DNA from: Betaproteobacteria bacterium
Lineage (GTDB): Bacteria > Pseudomonadota > Gammaproteobacteria > Burkholderiales > SG8-39
Length of the DNA stretch: 14,770 bases
Direction: 5' to 3'
Assembly: GCA_007280315.1 (NCBI GenBank)
Contig: QYQC01000156.1
Coordinates: forward strand, 1 to 14,770
Both the position numbers and the translations under genes were made by a program. Below, in pieces: positions 1 through 7,335 of the stretch. A model generated the notes under the pieces. The model had not been told where the DNA came from. It saw nothing but the letters and a program-made list of their open reading frames with translations, and made no database searches. Position 1 is the stretch's first letter. Every line of letters begins with the position of its first letter.

Positions 1-538
1 ACGGCCGCCCGTCCGTGTCAGCGAAGGCAATGCCCGACATCAGTCCGAGGTATTCCCCGACCGGGCCGCACAGCGCGAAGCTGATCTTCTTGCCGTATTT
101 CGCGAACAGCAACTCGGCCGCCTCATTGTTGCCCTTGCCCATGAAGGGCTCCGCAGTCTCATAGGTAATTGCGCCTTCCTTGGTGATGCGGATCACTACC
201 CAGTCCTTCGAGGCGCCGTTCAGGGTGAACCCGGCGGTTTCAAGCTGGCCGAGCGCGAAGCCGAAGGTACCACCCGAATTCGCCTCCTTGATGCCCCCGG
301 TCAGCGGGCTCTTGCAGCCGACGCTCAGGCGGTTGGCATTGGAGAAGTTGGTACCCGCGAACGGCCCGGCGGAAAAGATCAGGGGGTTTTCCGGGGACAG
401 CGGGTCGACCTTGGCCGCGCCGCTCGCGAGCAGGGTCTTGGCGATGAAGTGCCGGCCGACGCGGATCACGTCCTCGCCGTGCAGCTCCTCCGTCCTGACC
501 GAGCGGTCATTTAAATTGATGTGCAGATATTTACGCAT
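1..538 (-). CDS. Aldehyde:ferredoxin oxidoreductase-type tungsten enzyme, N-terminal part (gene runs off the left edge)
   Basis: The reverse strand reads open from an ATG at 538 to the window edge, giving 179 residues that begin MRKYLHINLNDRSV. The sequence fits the N-terminal domain of the AOR family: a hydrophobic start to the fold, PENPLIFSAGPF near 49-60, SPLTGG at 77-82 and NSGGTFG at 87-93. In this family that domain helps hold the bis-tungstopterin cofactor, and characterised members oxidise aldehydes to acids with ferredoxin as acceptor. The [4Fe-4S] cysteines lie in the missing C-terminal part, so cofactor completeness and substrate cannot be judged. A weak purine-rich GGGATGA lies about 7 bases before the ATG. 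It is transcribed away from the plus-strand gene at 764, sharing a 225-bp divergent upstream region. The family call is fairly secure, the substrate unknown. Confidence 0.82.
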   Translation of the reverse strand, partial: MRKYLHINLNDRSVRTEELHGEDVIRVGRHFIAKTLLASGAAKVDPLSPENPLIFSAGPFAGTNFSNANRLSVGCKSPLTGGIKEANSGGTFGFALGQLETAGFTLNGASKDWVVIRITKEGAITYETAEPFMGKGNNEAAELLFAKYGKKISFALCGPVGEYLGLMSGIAFADTDGRP

Positions 539-656
539 GTCGATGTCATCCCGTAAAGACGGAAATTCAGATTTCCGAGGCAGCTGTGATTCTACCCTTT
601 TCACTCCCGCCTGGCAGAGGTCGCGGGCACGGCGCTTCGTAATGAAATTGCTTCCG

Positions 657-685
657 TTAATCAGTTTATTTCATTAGACTATGAT
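657..685 (+). promoter_or_regulatory. Candidate sigma70 promoter for the membrane-protein gene at 764
   Basis: TTAATC (657-662) and TATGAT (680-685, 5 of 6 consensus) are separated by 17 bases in an AT-rich stretch between the divergent genes. The -35 is poor. A nearly identical 11-mer, TTCAYTAGACT, occurs at 670-680 and 705-715, so the second copy lies downstream of the -10 and could bind a regulator. This is a visual match only. Confidence 0.35.
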
Positions 686-763
686 GAGACTGGTTCCCGT
701 TCAATTCACTAGACTGAACAATAATTGACGGTGGCCAGGATCATCGACCAGGAGGAGCGGATC

Positions 764-1324
764 ATGAAAATGCTAAGGCATTACTTTGTGAGCAACAGCC
801 TCGACGATTTGGAAGTCCTTGAACAGCAACTGGAGGCGGCGGGTATTTCAACGCCGCAGATCCATGTGCTCAGCCGCAACGATGCAGAGGTGGAGCACCA
901 CCAGCATCTGCACGAAGTCCAGTCATTCATGAAACGCGACATTGTGTACTCGACCGAGTGCGGCGCCGTGGTTGGTGTGTGCGCTTCCGCGCTGGTGCTC
1001 GGCGTCGCCCATTTTGCCGGCTGGACCGGATCCGCCGCCGGTTGGATGCCGTTCATTTTCCTCGCGGTCGCGCTGCTCGGATTTTCTGCATGGATGGGCG
1101 GATTGGTTGGAATCGAAAAACCCAATCACAACTTCGTTCGCTTCGAGCAGGCGCTGAACGAAGGCAAGCATGTTTTCTTCGTGGATCTGGAGCCGAGTCA
1201 GGAGGCGGTGCTGGAGAAAGCGATGAAATCCCACCCGCAGGTGGAACAGGCGGGAACCGGGTCATCGCCGCCGTATTGGCTGATCGCGCTGCAGCAAAAA
1301 GGCGGGATGGTACGCCACTCCTGA
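764..1324 (+). CDS. Conserved hypothetical two-helix membrane protein
   Basis: 186 residues. The ATG at 764 was chosen because GGAGGAG (751-757) lies 6 bases upstream; an in-frame TTG at 725 has no such support. Layout: a soluble N-terminal part (1-60) with LDDLEVLEQQLEAAGIS and an alpha/beta look, a His-rich patch HHQHLHEV (45-52), two hydrophobic helices at about 66-88 and 94-117 joined by a short loop, then a soluble C-terminal part (about 120-186). From memory it resembles a proteobacterial family sometimes labelled as an NAD/FAD-utilizing enzyme, but I see no nucleotide-binding motif and do not adopt that name. The overall plan, a soluble domain around a Gly-rich helical hairpin, also recalls general-stress proteins of the 17M type. 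It stands alone, divergent from the AOR gene and convergent with the oxidase operon. Function unknown. Confidence 0.8.
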   Translation: MKMLRHYFVSNSLDDLEVLEQQLEAAGISTPQIHVLSRNDAEVEHHQHLHEVQSFMKRDIVYSTECGAVVGVCASALVLGVAHFAGWTGSAAGWMPFIFLAVALLGFSAWMGGLVGIEKPNHNFVRFEQALNEGKHVFFVDLEPSQEAVLEKAMKSHPQVEQAGTGSSPPYWLIALQQKGGMVRHS

Positions 1325-1403
1325 GCGCGTCGCGGTTTCCGCGCCTCGGAATAAATCCTCGACGCTGCGCGGCGTTCAAACCTGACTAATCCCGGCGAAC
1401 CGT

Positions 1404-1436
1404 CCGACAGCTGTCGCCTATCCCAGGCGCTGTCGG
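1404..1436. terminator. Hairpin between convergent genes, possible bidirectional terminator
   Basis: CCGACAG (1404-1410) pairs with CTGTCGG (1430-1436), and an inner CGCC/GGCG pair extends the stem around a TATCCCA loop, leaving a small bulge. It lies between the stop of the plus-strand gene (1324) and the stop of the oxidase operon (1444). No clear T-run follows on either strand, so a role in termination or 3'-end protection is inferred from position. Confidence 0.4.
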
Positions 1437-1443
1437 CAATGCT

Positions 1444-1803
1444 CTATTTGTGATGCTTTGCCGCCGCCGGAGCCGTGGACGCCGGCGCTGGGCCGAAGAA
1501 TTTATCGCGCGTAAAAAAAGTGTAATCCGCGTCCAGTGTTCCGATACCCAATAGCACGATCAACAATAACGGCGGGACCAGAATGGCATACATCAACGCC
1601 AGACGTTCCCACACCATGTGCATGAAGACCGCGATAATCAGCCCGGCCTTCAAGAACATGAATATGAGAATCAGGGACCATCTGAGGTAACCCTGAAAGT
1701 GGAAGTAATCGACGAGATACGATGCGGTACTGAGAACAAACAGCAACGCCCATATTTTGAGATAAACGCCAATCGGATGTTGTTGTCCCTGTGCGTGCGC
1801 CAT
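1444..1803 (-). CDS. Cytochrome c oxidase subunit IV (prokaryotic COX4 type)
   Basis: 119 residues starting MAHAQGQQHP. The start at 1803 was chosen because the subunit III gene stops at 1812, only 8 bases upstream; a longer reading would overlap that gene heavily. Three hydrophobic helices at about 12-31, 42-62 and 68-89 carry the family pattern LKAGLIIAVFMHM (51-63), and a soluble Ala/Pro-rich tail ends in lysines and histidines. In aa3/caa3-type oxidases this small subunit sits beside subunit III in the cytoplasmic membrane and supports assembly or stability rather than catalysis. It is the last gene of the five-gene operon. No Shine-Dalgarno stands out (AAAAGAAATC before the ATG), so translation may be coupled to the gene upstream. 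Confidence 0.85.
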   Translation of the reverse strand: MAHAQGQQHPIGVYLKIWALLFVLSTASYLVDYFHFQGYLRWSLILIFMFLKAGLIIAVFMHMVWERLALMYAILVPPLLLIVLLGIGTLDADYTFFTRDKFFGPAPASTAPAAAKHHK

Positions 1804-1811
1804 GATTTCTT

Positions 1812-2537
1812 TTACCAAAGATAGAAGAATGCGAAAATGAATACCCACACCAGATCGACGAAGTGCCAATACAGGCCCATGATTTCGACCATCTCGTAGG
1901 AACCTTTTCTGCCGGTCATAAAGCCCGGCCTTTCGTGGTCCAGGTCACCGCGCAATACCTTCACCGCCATGATAATCAGGAAGATCACGCCGATCGACAC
2001 GTGCGTGCCATGGAATCCGGTGATCATGAAAAACGCCGCGCCAAACTGCGGCGCACCCATCGGATTGCTCCATGGCCGCACGCCTTCTTCAACAATCAGC
2101 TTGGTCCACTCGAAGGCTTGCATGCCGACAAACGTGGCTCCCAATGCCGCCGTGACCAGCAAAAGGATAAACGTCATTTTTTTGTTTTTTTCGTAGCCGA
2201 ACTTGACTGCCATCGCCATGGTTCCGCTGCTGCTGATCAGGACAAACGTCATGATCGCAATCAAAATGAGTGGAATGTCTTTGCCAAACAGGTTCAGGGC
2301 GAAAACCTCACTGGGGTTGGGCCACGGCACCGTAGTGGACATCCGCACCCACATGTACGCAATCAGGAAACTACTGAAGATGAAAGTGTCGCTGAGCAGG
2401 AAAATCCACATCATCGCCTTGCCCCAGGGGACATTCTTGAATGCACGCTGGTCCGAGGAAAAATCGGCGACCAAGCCGGGCAATCCTTCAGTCATCGGCA
2501 GCGCGGCTGCCGGACTCGCGGATACTGGATGCGTCAT
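1812..2537 (-). CDS. coxP: Cytochrome c oxidase subunit III (CoxP-like)
   Basis: 241 residues with about five membrane helices (43-65, 91-112, 122-143, 167-191, 216-240) after a soluble N-terminus. This is the shorter five-helix form of subunit III, lacking the first two helices of the classical seven-helix protein. Family signatures visible are GMQAFEW (138-144), where the Glu is the conserved membrane-buried acid, GFHGTHVSIG, and YWHFVDLVW near the C-terminus. Subunit III stabilises the catalytic core and supports proton uptake into the D channel. AAAGGA lies just before the ATG. It follows the other subunit III-like gene after a 111-base gap that contains CCAATATTGG (2623-2632) but no gene I can support. 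Having two subunit III-like genes in a row matches the CoxMNOP arrangement. Confidence 0.9.
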   Translation of the reverse strand: MTHPVSASPAAALPMTEGLPGLVADFSSDQRAFKNVPWGKAMMWIFLLSDTFIFSSFLIAYMWVRMSTTVPWPNPSEVFALNLFGKDIPLILIAIMTFVLISSSGTMAMAVKFGYEKNKKMTFILLLVTAALGATFVGMQAFEWTKLIVEEGVRPWSNPMGAPQFGAAFFMITGFHGTHVSIGVIFLIIMAVKVLRGDLDHERPGFMTGRKGSYEMVEIMGLYWHFVDLVWVFIFAFFYLW

Positions 2538-2648
2538 GTTCCTTTGTCCCCCTTATTTTGAGGCGCTGTCCCGAAAATTTCATGCTCCGACAGCCGCGAC
2601 TGCGCGACAACTCCAATATTGGCGGCTTGTTGGTACGCGGTCATTTCA

Positions 2649-3371
2649 TTATCTCGTTGGACCACAAACGGCAAAGTTATCCGGGCTGCAACTGTTCTGA
2701 CGCGGCGGCGTCGTCAACAACAGCGTAAACAGAACCAGCCATACCAGCAGCAGATAGTGCCAGTACGTCGTGCACAGTTCCACGCTCAAACGTACCGCAC
2801 CAACTTCGGCTCCGCGCGCCACTTTGGCCGTCGTCCTGACCCAGACCCACAGGCCACCGAGGATGTGCAGGCCGTGTAGCGCGGTGAGCAGGTAGAAGAA
2901 CGCGTTGGCCGGATTGGCTGCTGCAAAGTAACCCGATGCGCTAAGTTGTTGCCACACCCAGAGCTGTCCAGCGAGGAAACAAAACGTAAATACGCCCGCG
3001 GCAATCAGACCGCTTCTCACGCCGTTGATCTGCCCGCGTCGCGCCGAAACCCGCGTCCATTGCATGGCGACGCTGCTCAGAATCAGCGCACCGGTGTTTA
3101 GCCAAAGTCCTTGTGGCACGGCTAAAGTTGTCCAATCCGCACCCGCCATACGCATGTAATAGGCGCTGATCAGCAGCGCAAACAGCGACGTGGCGACCGC
3201 CAGAAATACCCAAAGACCGACCTTGACCGACGGCAGGGAAAATGCAACATCACCTTGTAACTCGCTTCCCGGCCGTCGCTCCACCCAGGGCTTGACGTTT
3301 ATGGTTTGGCGAAACAGCCACCAAACTACGGTGGCCATTATCGTAACCAGGACGAGCAATACGGTGGTCAC
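2649..3371 (-). CDS. coxO: Second subunit III-like protein of the oxidase (CoxO-like)
   Basis: 240 residues starting at GTG 3371. The GTGA at 3371-3368 overlaps the stop of the subunit I gene by four bases, which fixes this unusual start and suggests translational coupling. About six hydrophobic segments are visible, the first at residues 1-20. It carries subunit III-type motifs LLTALHGLHILGGLW in the second half and TTYWHYLLLVW near the C-terminus, where the usual YWHFVDxVW has lost the acidic residue. It is more diverged than the downstream subunit III. The pair matches coxO and coxP of the alternative oxidase described in Bradyrhizobium. Its C-terminus (SCSPDNFAVCGPTR) holds two cysteines of unknown meaning. 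The family is clear; the exact split of roles between the two subunit III proteins is not. Confidence 0.85.
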   Translation of the reverse strand: MTTVLLVLVTIMATVVWWLFRQTINVKPWVERRPGSELQGDVAFSLPSVKVGLWVFLAVATSLFALLISAYYMRMAGADWTTLAVPQGLWLNTGALILSSVAMQWTRVSARRGQINGVRSGLIAAGVFTFCFLAGQLWVWQQLSASGYFAAANPANAFFYLLTALHGLHILGGLWVWVRTTAKVARGAEVGAVRLSVELCTTYWHYLLLVWLVLFTLLLTTPPRQNSCSPDNFAVCGPTR

Positions 3372-5149
3372 TGCGATTTCGCCTCATTGCCCCCGGTAGA
3401 CTTACTCGGTGGCTGGTTTTGCGGTATGAAGTCTGTTTGGGCACCGGGCACGCTGTAATCGTAGGCCCAGCGATAGACCACGGGCAGCTCTTTGCCAAAG
3501 TTGCCGTGCGTTGGCGGCGTATGCGCGGTTTGCCACTCCATCGTCGTTGCCTGCCAGGGATTGTCGCCCGAGGGTTTGCCCTTGAAATAGCTCCAGACCA
3601 GGTTGTATAGGAACACAACCTGGACTGCGCCCACGATCAACGCCGCCACGGTGATTGCGACGTTCAGGGAATGCGCCGATTGCGGAATGAAGTCGATATT
3701 TTCGACGGCATAGTAACGGCGTGGCACGCCCAGAAAGCCGAGGTAATGCATGGGATAGTAGATTGCATAGGATCCTATGAAAGTGACCCAGAAATGGAAT
3801 TTCCCCATGGAATCGTTCAGCATGCGGCCAGTGACCTTCGGGTACCAGTGGTAGATCGCCCCGAACACAACCAGGACCGGCGACACTGCCATCACCATGT
3901 GAAAGTGGGCGACAACGAACATGGTCTTCGAAAGCGGAATGTCGATCGGGACGTTACCCAGGAACAAGCCCGTCAGTCCGCCGTTGACAAAGGTAAAAAT
4001 GAATCCGATTGCAAACAGCATCGGAACCGTGAAGTGGATGTCACCCCGCCACAGTGTAAGTACCCAGTTATAGACCTTTAGCGCCGTGGGCACGGCAATG
4101 ATCAGCGTTGTCGTGGCGAAAAAGAAACCGAAGTACGGGTTCATGCCGCTGACATACATGTGGTGCGCCCACACGACGAAGCTGAGGCCGCCGATAATCA
4201 AGATCGCCCAAACCATCATCCGATAGCCGAAAATGTTTTTTCTCGCATGGACGGAAATCAAGTCGGAGACGATGCCGAAAGCCGGCAGAGCGACGATGTA
4301 TACCTCGGGATGGCCGAAGAACCAGAACAGATGCTGGAACAACACCGGGCTCCCGCCATTGTGGTCGAGAAGCTGCCCTTTGGAAACGAGCGCGGGCAGG
4401 AAGAAGCTCGTGCCCAGCGCCTGGTCCAGGGTCATCATGATGCAGCTGACGAACAGTGCAGGAAACGCCAGAAGCGCCAGGACGGTCGCCATGAAAATGC
4501 CCCAGATCGTCAGGGGTAAGCGCATCATCGTCATGCCCCTGGTGCGCGCCTGCAACACCGTCACCACATAGTTCAACCCACCCATGGTAAATCCGATGAT
4601 GAAGAACGCAAGTGATACCAGCATCAGGATAATTCCCCACTGCGCGCCCGGAGTGCCGTCGAGGATGGCCTGCGGCGGGTACATGGTCCAACCGGCGCCA
4701 GTGGACCCCCCCGGCACGAAGAAGCTCGCCATCAACAGCAGCACAGCGAACAGATAGATCCAGTAGCTGATCATGTTGACGTAGGGGAAAACCATGTCGC
4801 GCGCGCCGATCATCAGCGGGATAAGGTAATTTCCGAACCCGCCGAGAAACAGCGCCGTCAGCAGATAGACGACCATGATCATGCCGTGCATGGTTACGAA
4901 CTGAAGGTAATTGCTCGGGTTGATGAAGGAAAACGTGTGCGGGAATCCCAGTTGCAGCCGCATCAGCCCGGACAAAACCAGCGCCACCAGCCCCACCGCG
5001 ATTGCCGTAATCGAGTACTGCACCCCGATGACCTTTGCGTCCTGGCTCCAGATATACTTCCCGATGAACGTTTTCGGATGGTAGAGCTCCATCTCCTCGA
5101 TTTCTGCCGGTCGGGCAAAATCCGTTTCGTCATGCGCAACGTAACTCAT
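3368..5149 (-). CDS. coxN: Cytochrome c oxidase subunit I, heme-copper A-type (CoxN-like)
   Basis: 593 residues, about twelve helices: the catalytic subunit that reduces O2 to water and pumps protons across the cytoplasmic membrane. All key residues are visible. Low-spin heme ligands are H88 (TMHGM) and H417; the high-spin heme ligand is H415 (VAHFHM). CuB ligands are H280 and H329/H330 (WAHHMY), with the cross-linked Tyr Y284 in GHPEVY. D-channel residues are N107, D118, N125 and E282; K-channel residues are T355 and K358 (AVPTALK). E282 within HPEVY marks an A1-type pump. The hydrophilic tail after about 525 is long and Pro-rich. GAGGAA lies 8 bases before the ATG. It follows subunit II by 52 bases and overlaps the next gene by four. 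Identification is secure; the CoxN name rests on operon layout. Confidence 0.96.
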   Translation of the reverse strand: MSYVAHDETDFARPAEIEEMELYHPKTFIGKYIWSQDAKVIGVQYSITAIAVGLVALVLSGLMRLQLGFPHTFSFINPSNYLQFVTMHGMIMVVYLLTALFLGGFGNYLIPLMIGARDMVFPYVNMISYWIYLFAVLLLMASFFVPGGSTGAGWTMYPPQAILDGTPGAQWGIILMLVSLAFFIIGFTMGGLNYVVTVLQARTRGMTMMRLPLTIWGIFMATVLALLAFPALFVSCIMMTLDQALGTSFFLPALVSKGQLLDHNGGSPVLFQHLFWFFGHPEVYIVALPAFGIVSDLISVHARKNIFGYRMMVWAILIIGGLSFVVWAHHMYVSGMNPYFGFFFATTTLIIAVPTALKVYNWVLTLWRGDIHFTVPMLFAIGFIFTFVNGGLTGLFLGNVPIDIPLSKTMFVVAHFHMVMAVSPVLVVFGAIYHWYPKVTGRMLNDSMGKFHFWVTFIGSYAIYYPMHYLGFLGVPRRYYAVENIDFIPQSAHSLNVAITVAALIVGAVQVVFLYNLVWSYFKGKPSGDNPWQATTMEWQTAHTPPTHGNFGKELPVVYRWAYDYSVPGAQTDFIPQNQPPSKSTGGNEAKSQ

Positions 5150-5201
5150 TTAGGATTCCTCATCACTGGTTCCTCGTTTCGCCCGATGCACCTAAGGCGA
5201 C

Positions 5202-6557
5202 TCACTTAAATGTATTGATGTAGGCAACGAGATCCTTGGCTGCCTGATCGTCGGCCAGAACTGCCGCCACGGTCGCCATCTGCGGACCGTAGCGGTCGTC
5301 CGGACCGGCGCCGCGGATGCGGTGTTTGAAATTTTTCAATTGCGTGACCATGTACCAATCGCTCATTCCCGCCAACCGGGGAGCGTTCATTGCCTGTATT
5401 CCCTGCCCATCCGCGCCATGACAGGCTTCGCAGGTCGCGTAAAGATTTTTGCTGCTGGCGCCATAGTCTTTCAGTGTCACCGGGGCACGATTGTCCGGCA
5501 GTGTCTTGATATATGCGACGACATCGTTCATGGCGGCATCATCGGCAAGTGTCGCGGCCATCGGTGCCATTTGTTTGCCATACACGTCATTTTCATGCGT
5601 ACCCCGGGCGCCGTGCTTGAAACTAACCAGTTGCCGTTTCAGGTACCAGTCTCCTTGCCCGCTTAATTTAGGCGCGTTCATCGCCGGGTTACCCTCCGCC
5701 TGCGCGCCGTGGCACGCAGCACACACTGCAAATAGGGATTTGCCGGCTTCGGCGTCGCCGGCAACTTGCGCAATGGACTGCGCAAACGTCGGATAGCCGT
5801 TTACCCACTCCTGAAACGCTTGCTCCTCCTCCACAACAACCTTGCCACGCATGACGTAATGTCCGACGCCGCATAATTGTTCGCACAGGAGATCGAATTT
5901 TCCGGTCCGCGTCGGGGTAAACCAGGTGTGTGTTACCAGGCCAGGTACCAGATCCATTTTGACCCGGAATTGCGGCACCGCGAAATCGTGCAGCACGTCA
6001 ATGGAACGCAGCAGCGCCTTGACCGGTTTGCCGATCGGAAGATGCAGCTCCGGGCTGGTTATCAGGACGTCGTCCTGCCCGAAGCGATCGTCCGGATTGA
6101 TACCAAACGGGTTCTTGTCACTGACAAAGCGGGCATCGACGGTACCCAGTACGCCGTCCTTCCCCGGGAAGCGAAAACCCCAATGCCACTGCTTGGCCAT
6201 GACTTCAAACACCGCCGCGTCCTTCGGAACGTCGACGATTCTCGCGTAAACAAACAGCCCGGGGGCCAACATGCCGACGATACCAACCGAGGTCAATCCA
6301 ACGAGCCATCCCTCCAGTTTCTTGTTCTCGGGTTCGTAGTCTGCCTTTATTCCCTTCCGGTGGCGGTAGCGCATCACGCAGTAGGCCATGAATAGGTTAA
6401 CAGCGACGAACACAAATCCGGTCACCCAGAATGTGAGCGCTATCGTATCGTCGATGGTGGACCAGTTCGAGGCAATGGGCGTCAGATACCAGGGGCTCAT
6501 GATGTGAAACATGACGGAGCCGACGACCAGCAAGACAATTGCGATTGCAATGACCAT
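5202..6557 (-). CDS. coxM: Cytochrome c oxidase subunit II with CuA site and two fused cytochrome c domains (CoxM-like)
   Basis: 451 residues, far longer than a plain subunit II (about 250-300). A hydrophobic N-terminus (1-20) is followed by two helices (about 41-62, 84-106) and a periplasmic cupredoxin domain. CuA ligands are H190 (VLHDF), C225, C229, H233 and M236 in CEQLCGVGHYVM; Q227 stands where Glu is common, but that position binds through its backbone carbonyl. The aromatic electron-entry patch is QWHWGF (123-128). Two class I cytochrome c domains follow: CAACH at 279-283 with candidate Met ligand M330, and CEACH at 376-380 with M427. They are alike (MNAPKLSG/MNAPRLAG; YGKQM/YGPQM), so probably arose by tandem duplication. 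Electrons would pass from the hemes to CuA and on to subunit I. First gene of the operon; AAGGA lies 10 bases before the ATG. Confidence 0.95.
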   Translation of the reverse strand: MVIAIAIVLLVVGSVMFHIMSPWYLTPIASNWSTIDDTIALTFWVTGFVFVAVNLFMAYCVMRYRHRKGIKADYEPENKKLEGWLVGLTSVGIVGMLAPGLFVYARIVDVPKDAAVFEVMAKQWHWGFRFPGKDGVLGTVDARFVSDKNPFGINPDDRFGQDDVLITSPELHLPIGKPVKALLRSIDVLHDFAVPQFRVKMDLVPGLVTHTWFTPTRTGKFDLLCEQLCGVGHYVMRGKVVVEEEQAFQEWVNGYPTFAQSIAQVAGDAEAGKSLFAVCAACHGAQAEGNPAMNAPKLSGQGDWYLKRQLVSFKHGARGTHENDVYGKQMAPMAATLADDAAMNDVVAYIKTLPDNRAPVTLKDYGASSKNLYATCEACHGADGQGIQAMNAPRLAGMSDWYMVTQLKNFKHRIRGAGPDDRYGPQMATVAAVLADDQAAKDLVAYINTFK

Positions 6558-6625
6558 GACGAGCCCATCCTTATCTGCCGATTCCGGTCGAGTGGTTTCG
6601 CCGGATGCCTCTTATTTTCCAGCGA

Positions 6626-6654
6626 ATAGTACTTGACGCCTATTGACATTGCAA
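6626..6654 (-). promoter_or_regulatory. Candidate sigma70 promoter of the oxidase operon
   Basis: On the minus strand TTGCAA (6654-6649) and TACTAT (6631-6626) are spaced by exactly 17 bases, each matching 4 of 6 consensus positions. Initiation near 6619 would leave a leader of about 60 bases before the coxM ATG at 6557. The -35 lies inside the palindrome at 6642-6660. No mapped start is available. Confidence 0.4.
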
Positions 6655-6660
6655 GTCAAT
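6642..6660. promoter_or_regulatory. 19-bp palindrome ATTGACATTGCAAGTCAAT, candidate operator
   Basis: ATTGAC (6642-6647) and GTCAAT (6655-6660) are perfect inverted arms around 7 bases. The site covers the predicted -35 of the oxidase promoter in the 289-bp region shared with the divergent CBS gene. The TTGAC half-sites recall FNR/CRP-type boxes, but those have a 4- or 6-base spacer, so the binding protein is not identified. Its position would suit a regulator of oxidase expression. Confidence 0.4.
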
Positions 6661-6846
6661 CTCATTCCGTTCGAGAGCTGAAAATAATGGTAATGTCGGC
6701 GTTCCCGCAATTGATAAAGAGGCGGCTGAAAGACCTGGCGGGTAAGCGAGTTCACGGAAATTAATGCAAGGATAAGCCGCGCGAATGCGGGCCGGATGCC
6801 GCAGACTAAGTACTCGATCGGCGCAATTTTTCTGGGGAGATTGTCG

Positions 6847-7275
6847 ATGAAAACAGTGGCGCAGATGTTGCAGCTGAAACCGGCCCGGGTGATCTCGATC
6901 AGGCCTGAAGCGCCGGTACTTGAAGCGCTCAAGGTGCTCGCCGACCAGGACGTCGGCGCGGTGCTCGTCATGGATGGCCCGCGCCTGATGGGGATAGTTT
7001 CCGAGCGGGACTACACCCGGAAAATCGCGCTGAAAGGCAGGTCGTCAGCCGACACGCCGGTAAGCGAAATCATGACGCGGGAAGTCGTTTTCGTTACCTC
7101 GGCCCAGACCAACGAAGAGTGCATGGCGCTGATGACGGCGAAGCACGCGCGTCATCTCCCGGTAATAGACGACGGAGTAGTTGTCGGTGTCCTGTCTATT
7201 GGCGATTTAGTAAAAGATGCCATTTCGGAGCAGAAATTCATTATCGACCAGCTCAAGGATTACATTCATCGCTGA
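6847..7275 (+). CDS. Stand-alone protein with two CBS domains
   Basis: 142 residues. The ATG at 6847 was chosen because GGGGAGA (6834-6840) lies 6 bases upstream; the longer in-frame reading from 6796 has no such site. The protein is almost entirely a CBS pair. The first domain (about 8-60) ends in VSERDYTRKIAL, and the second (about 75-130) carries RHLPVIDDG (102-110) and SIGDLVK (117-123). Such modules bind adenine nucleotides or related ligands in the cleft between the two repeats and usually sense energy or redox state. With no effector domain it would act by binding a partner. It is divergent from the oxidase operon and shares its upstream region, so co-regulation is possible but unproven. 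GC-alternating hairpin sequence follows the stop. Confidence 0.9.
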   Translation: MKTVAQMLQLKPARVISIRPEAPVLEALKVLADQDVGAVLVMDGPRLMGIVSERDYTRKIALKGRSSADTPVSEIMTREVVFVTSAQTNEECMALMTAKHARHLPVIDDGVVVGVLSIGDLVKDAISEQKFIIDQLKDYIHR

Positions 7276-7279
7276 TCAA

Positions 7280-7296
7280 GGCCGGGCAAACCGGCC
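7280..7296. terminator. GC-rich hairpin just after the CBS gene
   Basis: GGCCGG (7280-7285) and CCGGCC (7291-7296) form a perfect 6-bp stem with a GCAAA loop, 4 bases after the stop codon. No T-run follows, so it is a weak or factor-assisted terminator at best. It also lies just beyond the stop of the convergent gene at 7336. Confidence 0.4.
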
Positions 7297-7335
7297 ACGA
7301 ACACACCACGGCGGCTCCGGCGCAGCGACACGCCC

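Noticed and set aside
180..677. 165-residue plus-strand open frame
   Set aside because: It is antisense to the AOR coding region, which has clear family motifs; the plus-strand translation shows no recognisable domain.
1863..2561. 232-residue plus-strand open frame
   Set aside because: Antisense to the subunit III gene, with a His/Arg/Asp-rich composition typical of antisense translation of membrane proteins.
6612..6971. 119-residue minus-strand frame in the divergent promoter region
   Set aside because: Overlaps the CBS coding start and the oxidase promoter, has no ribosome site or domain.
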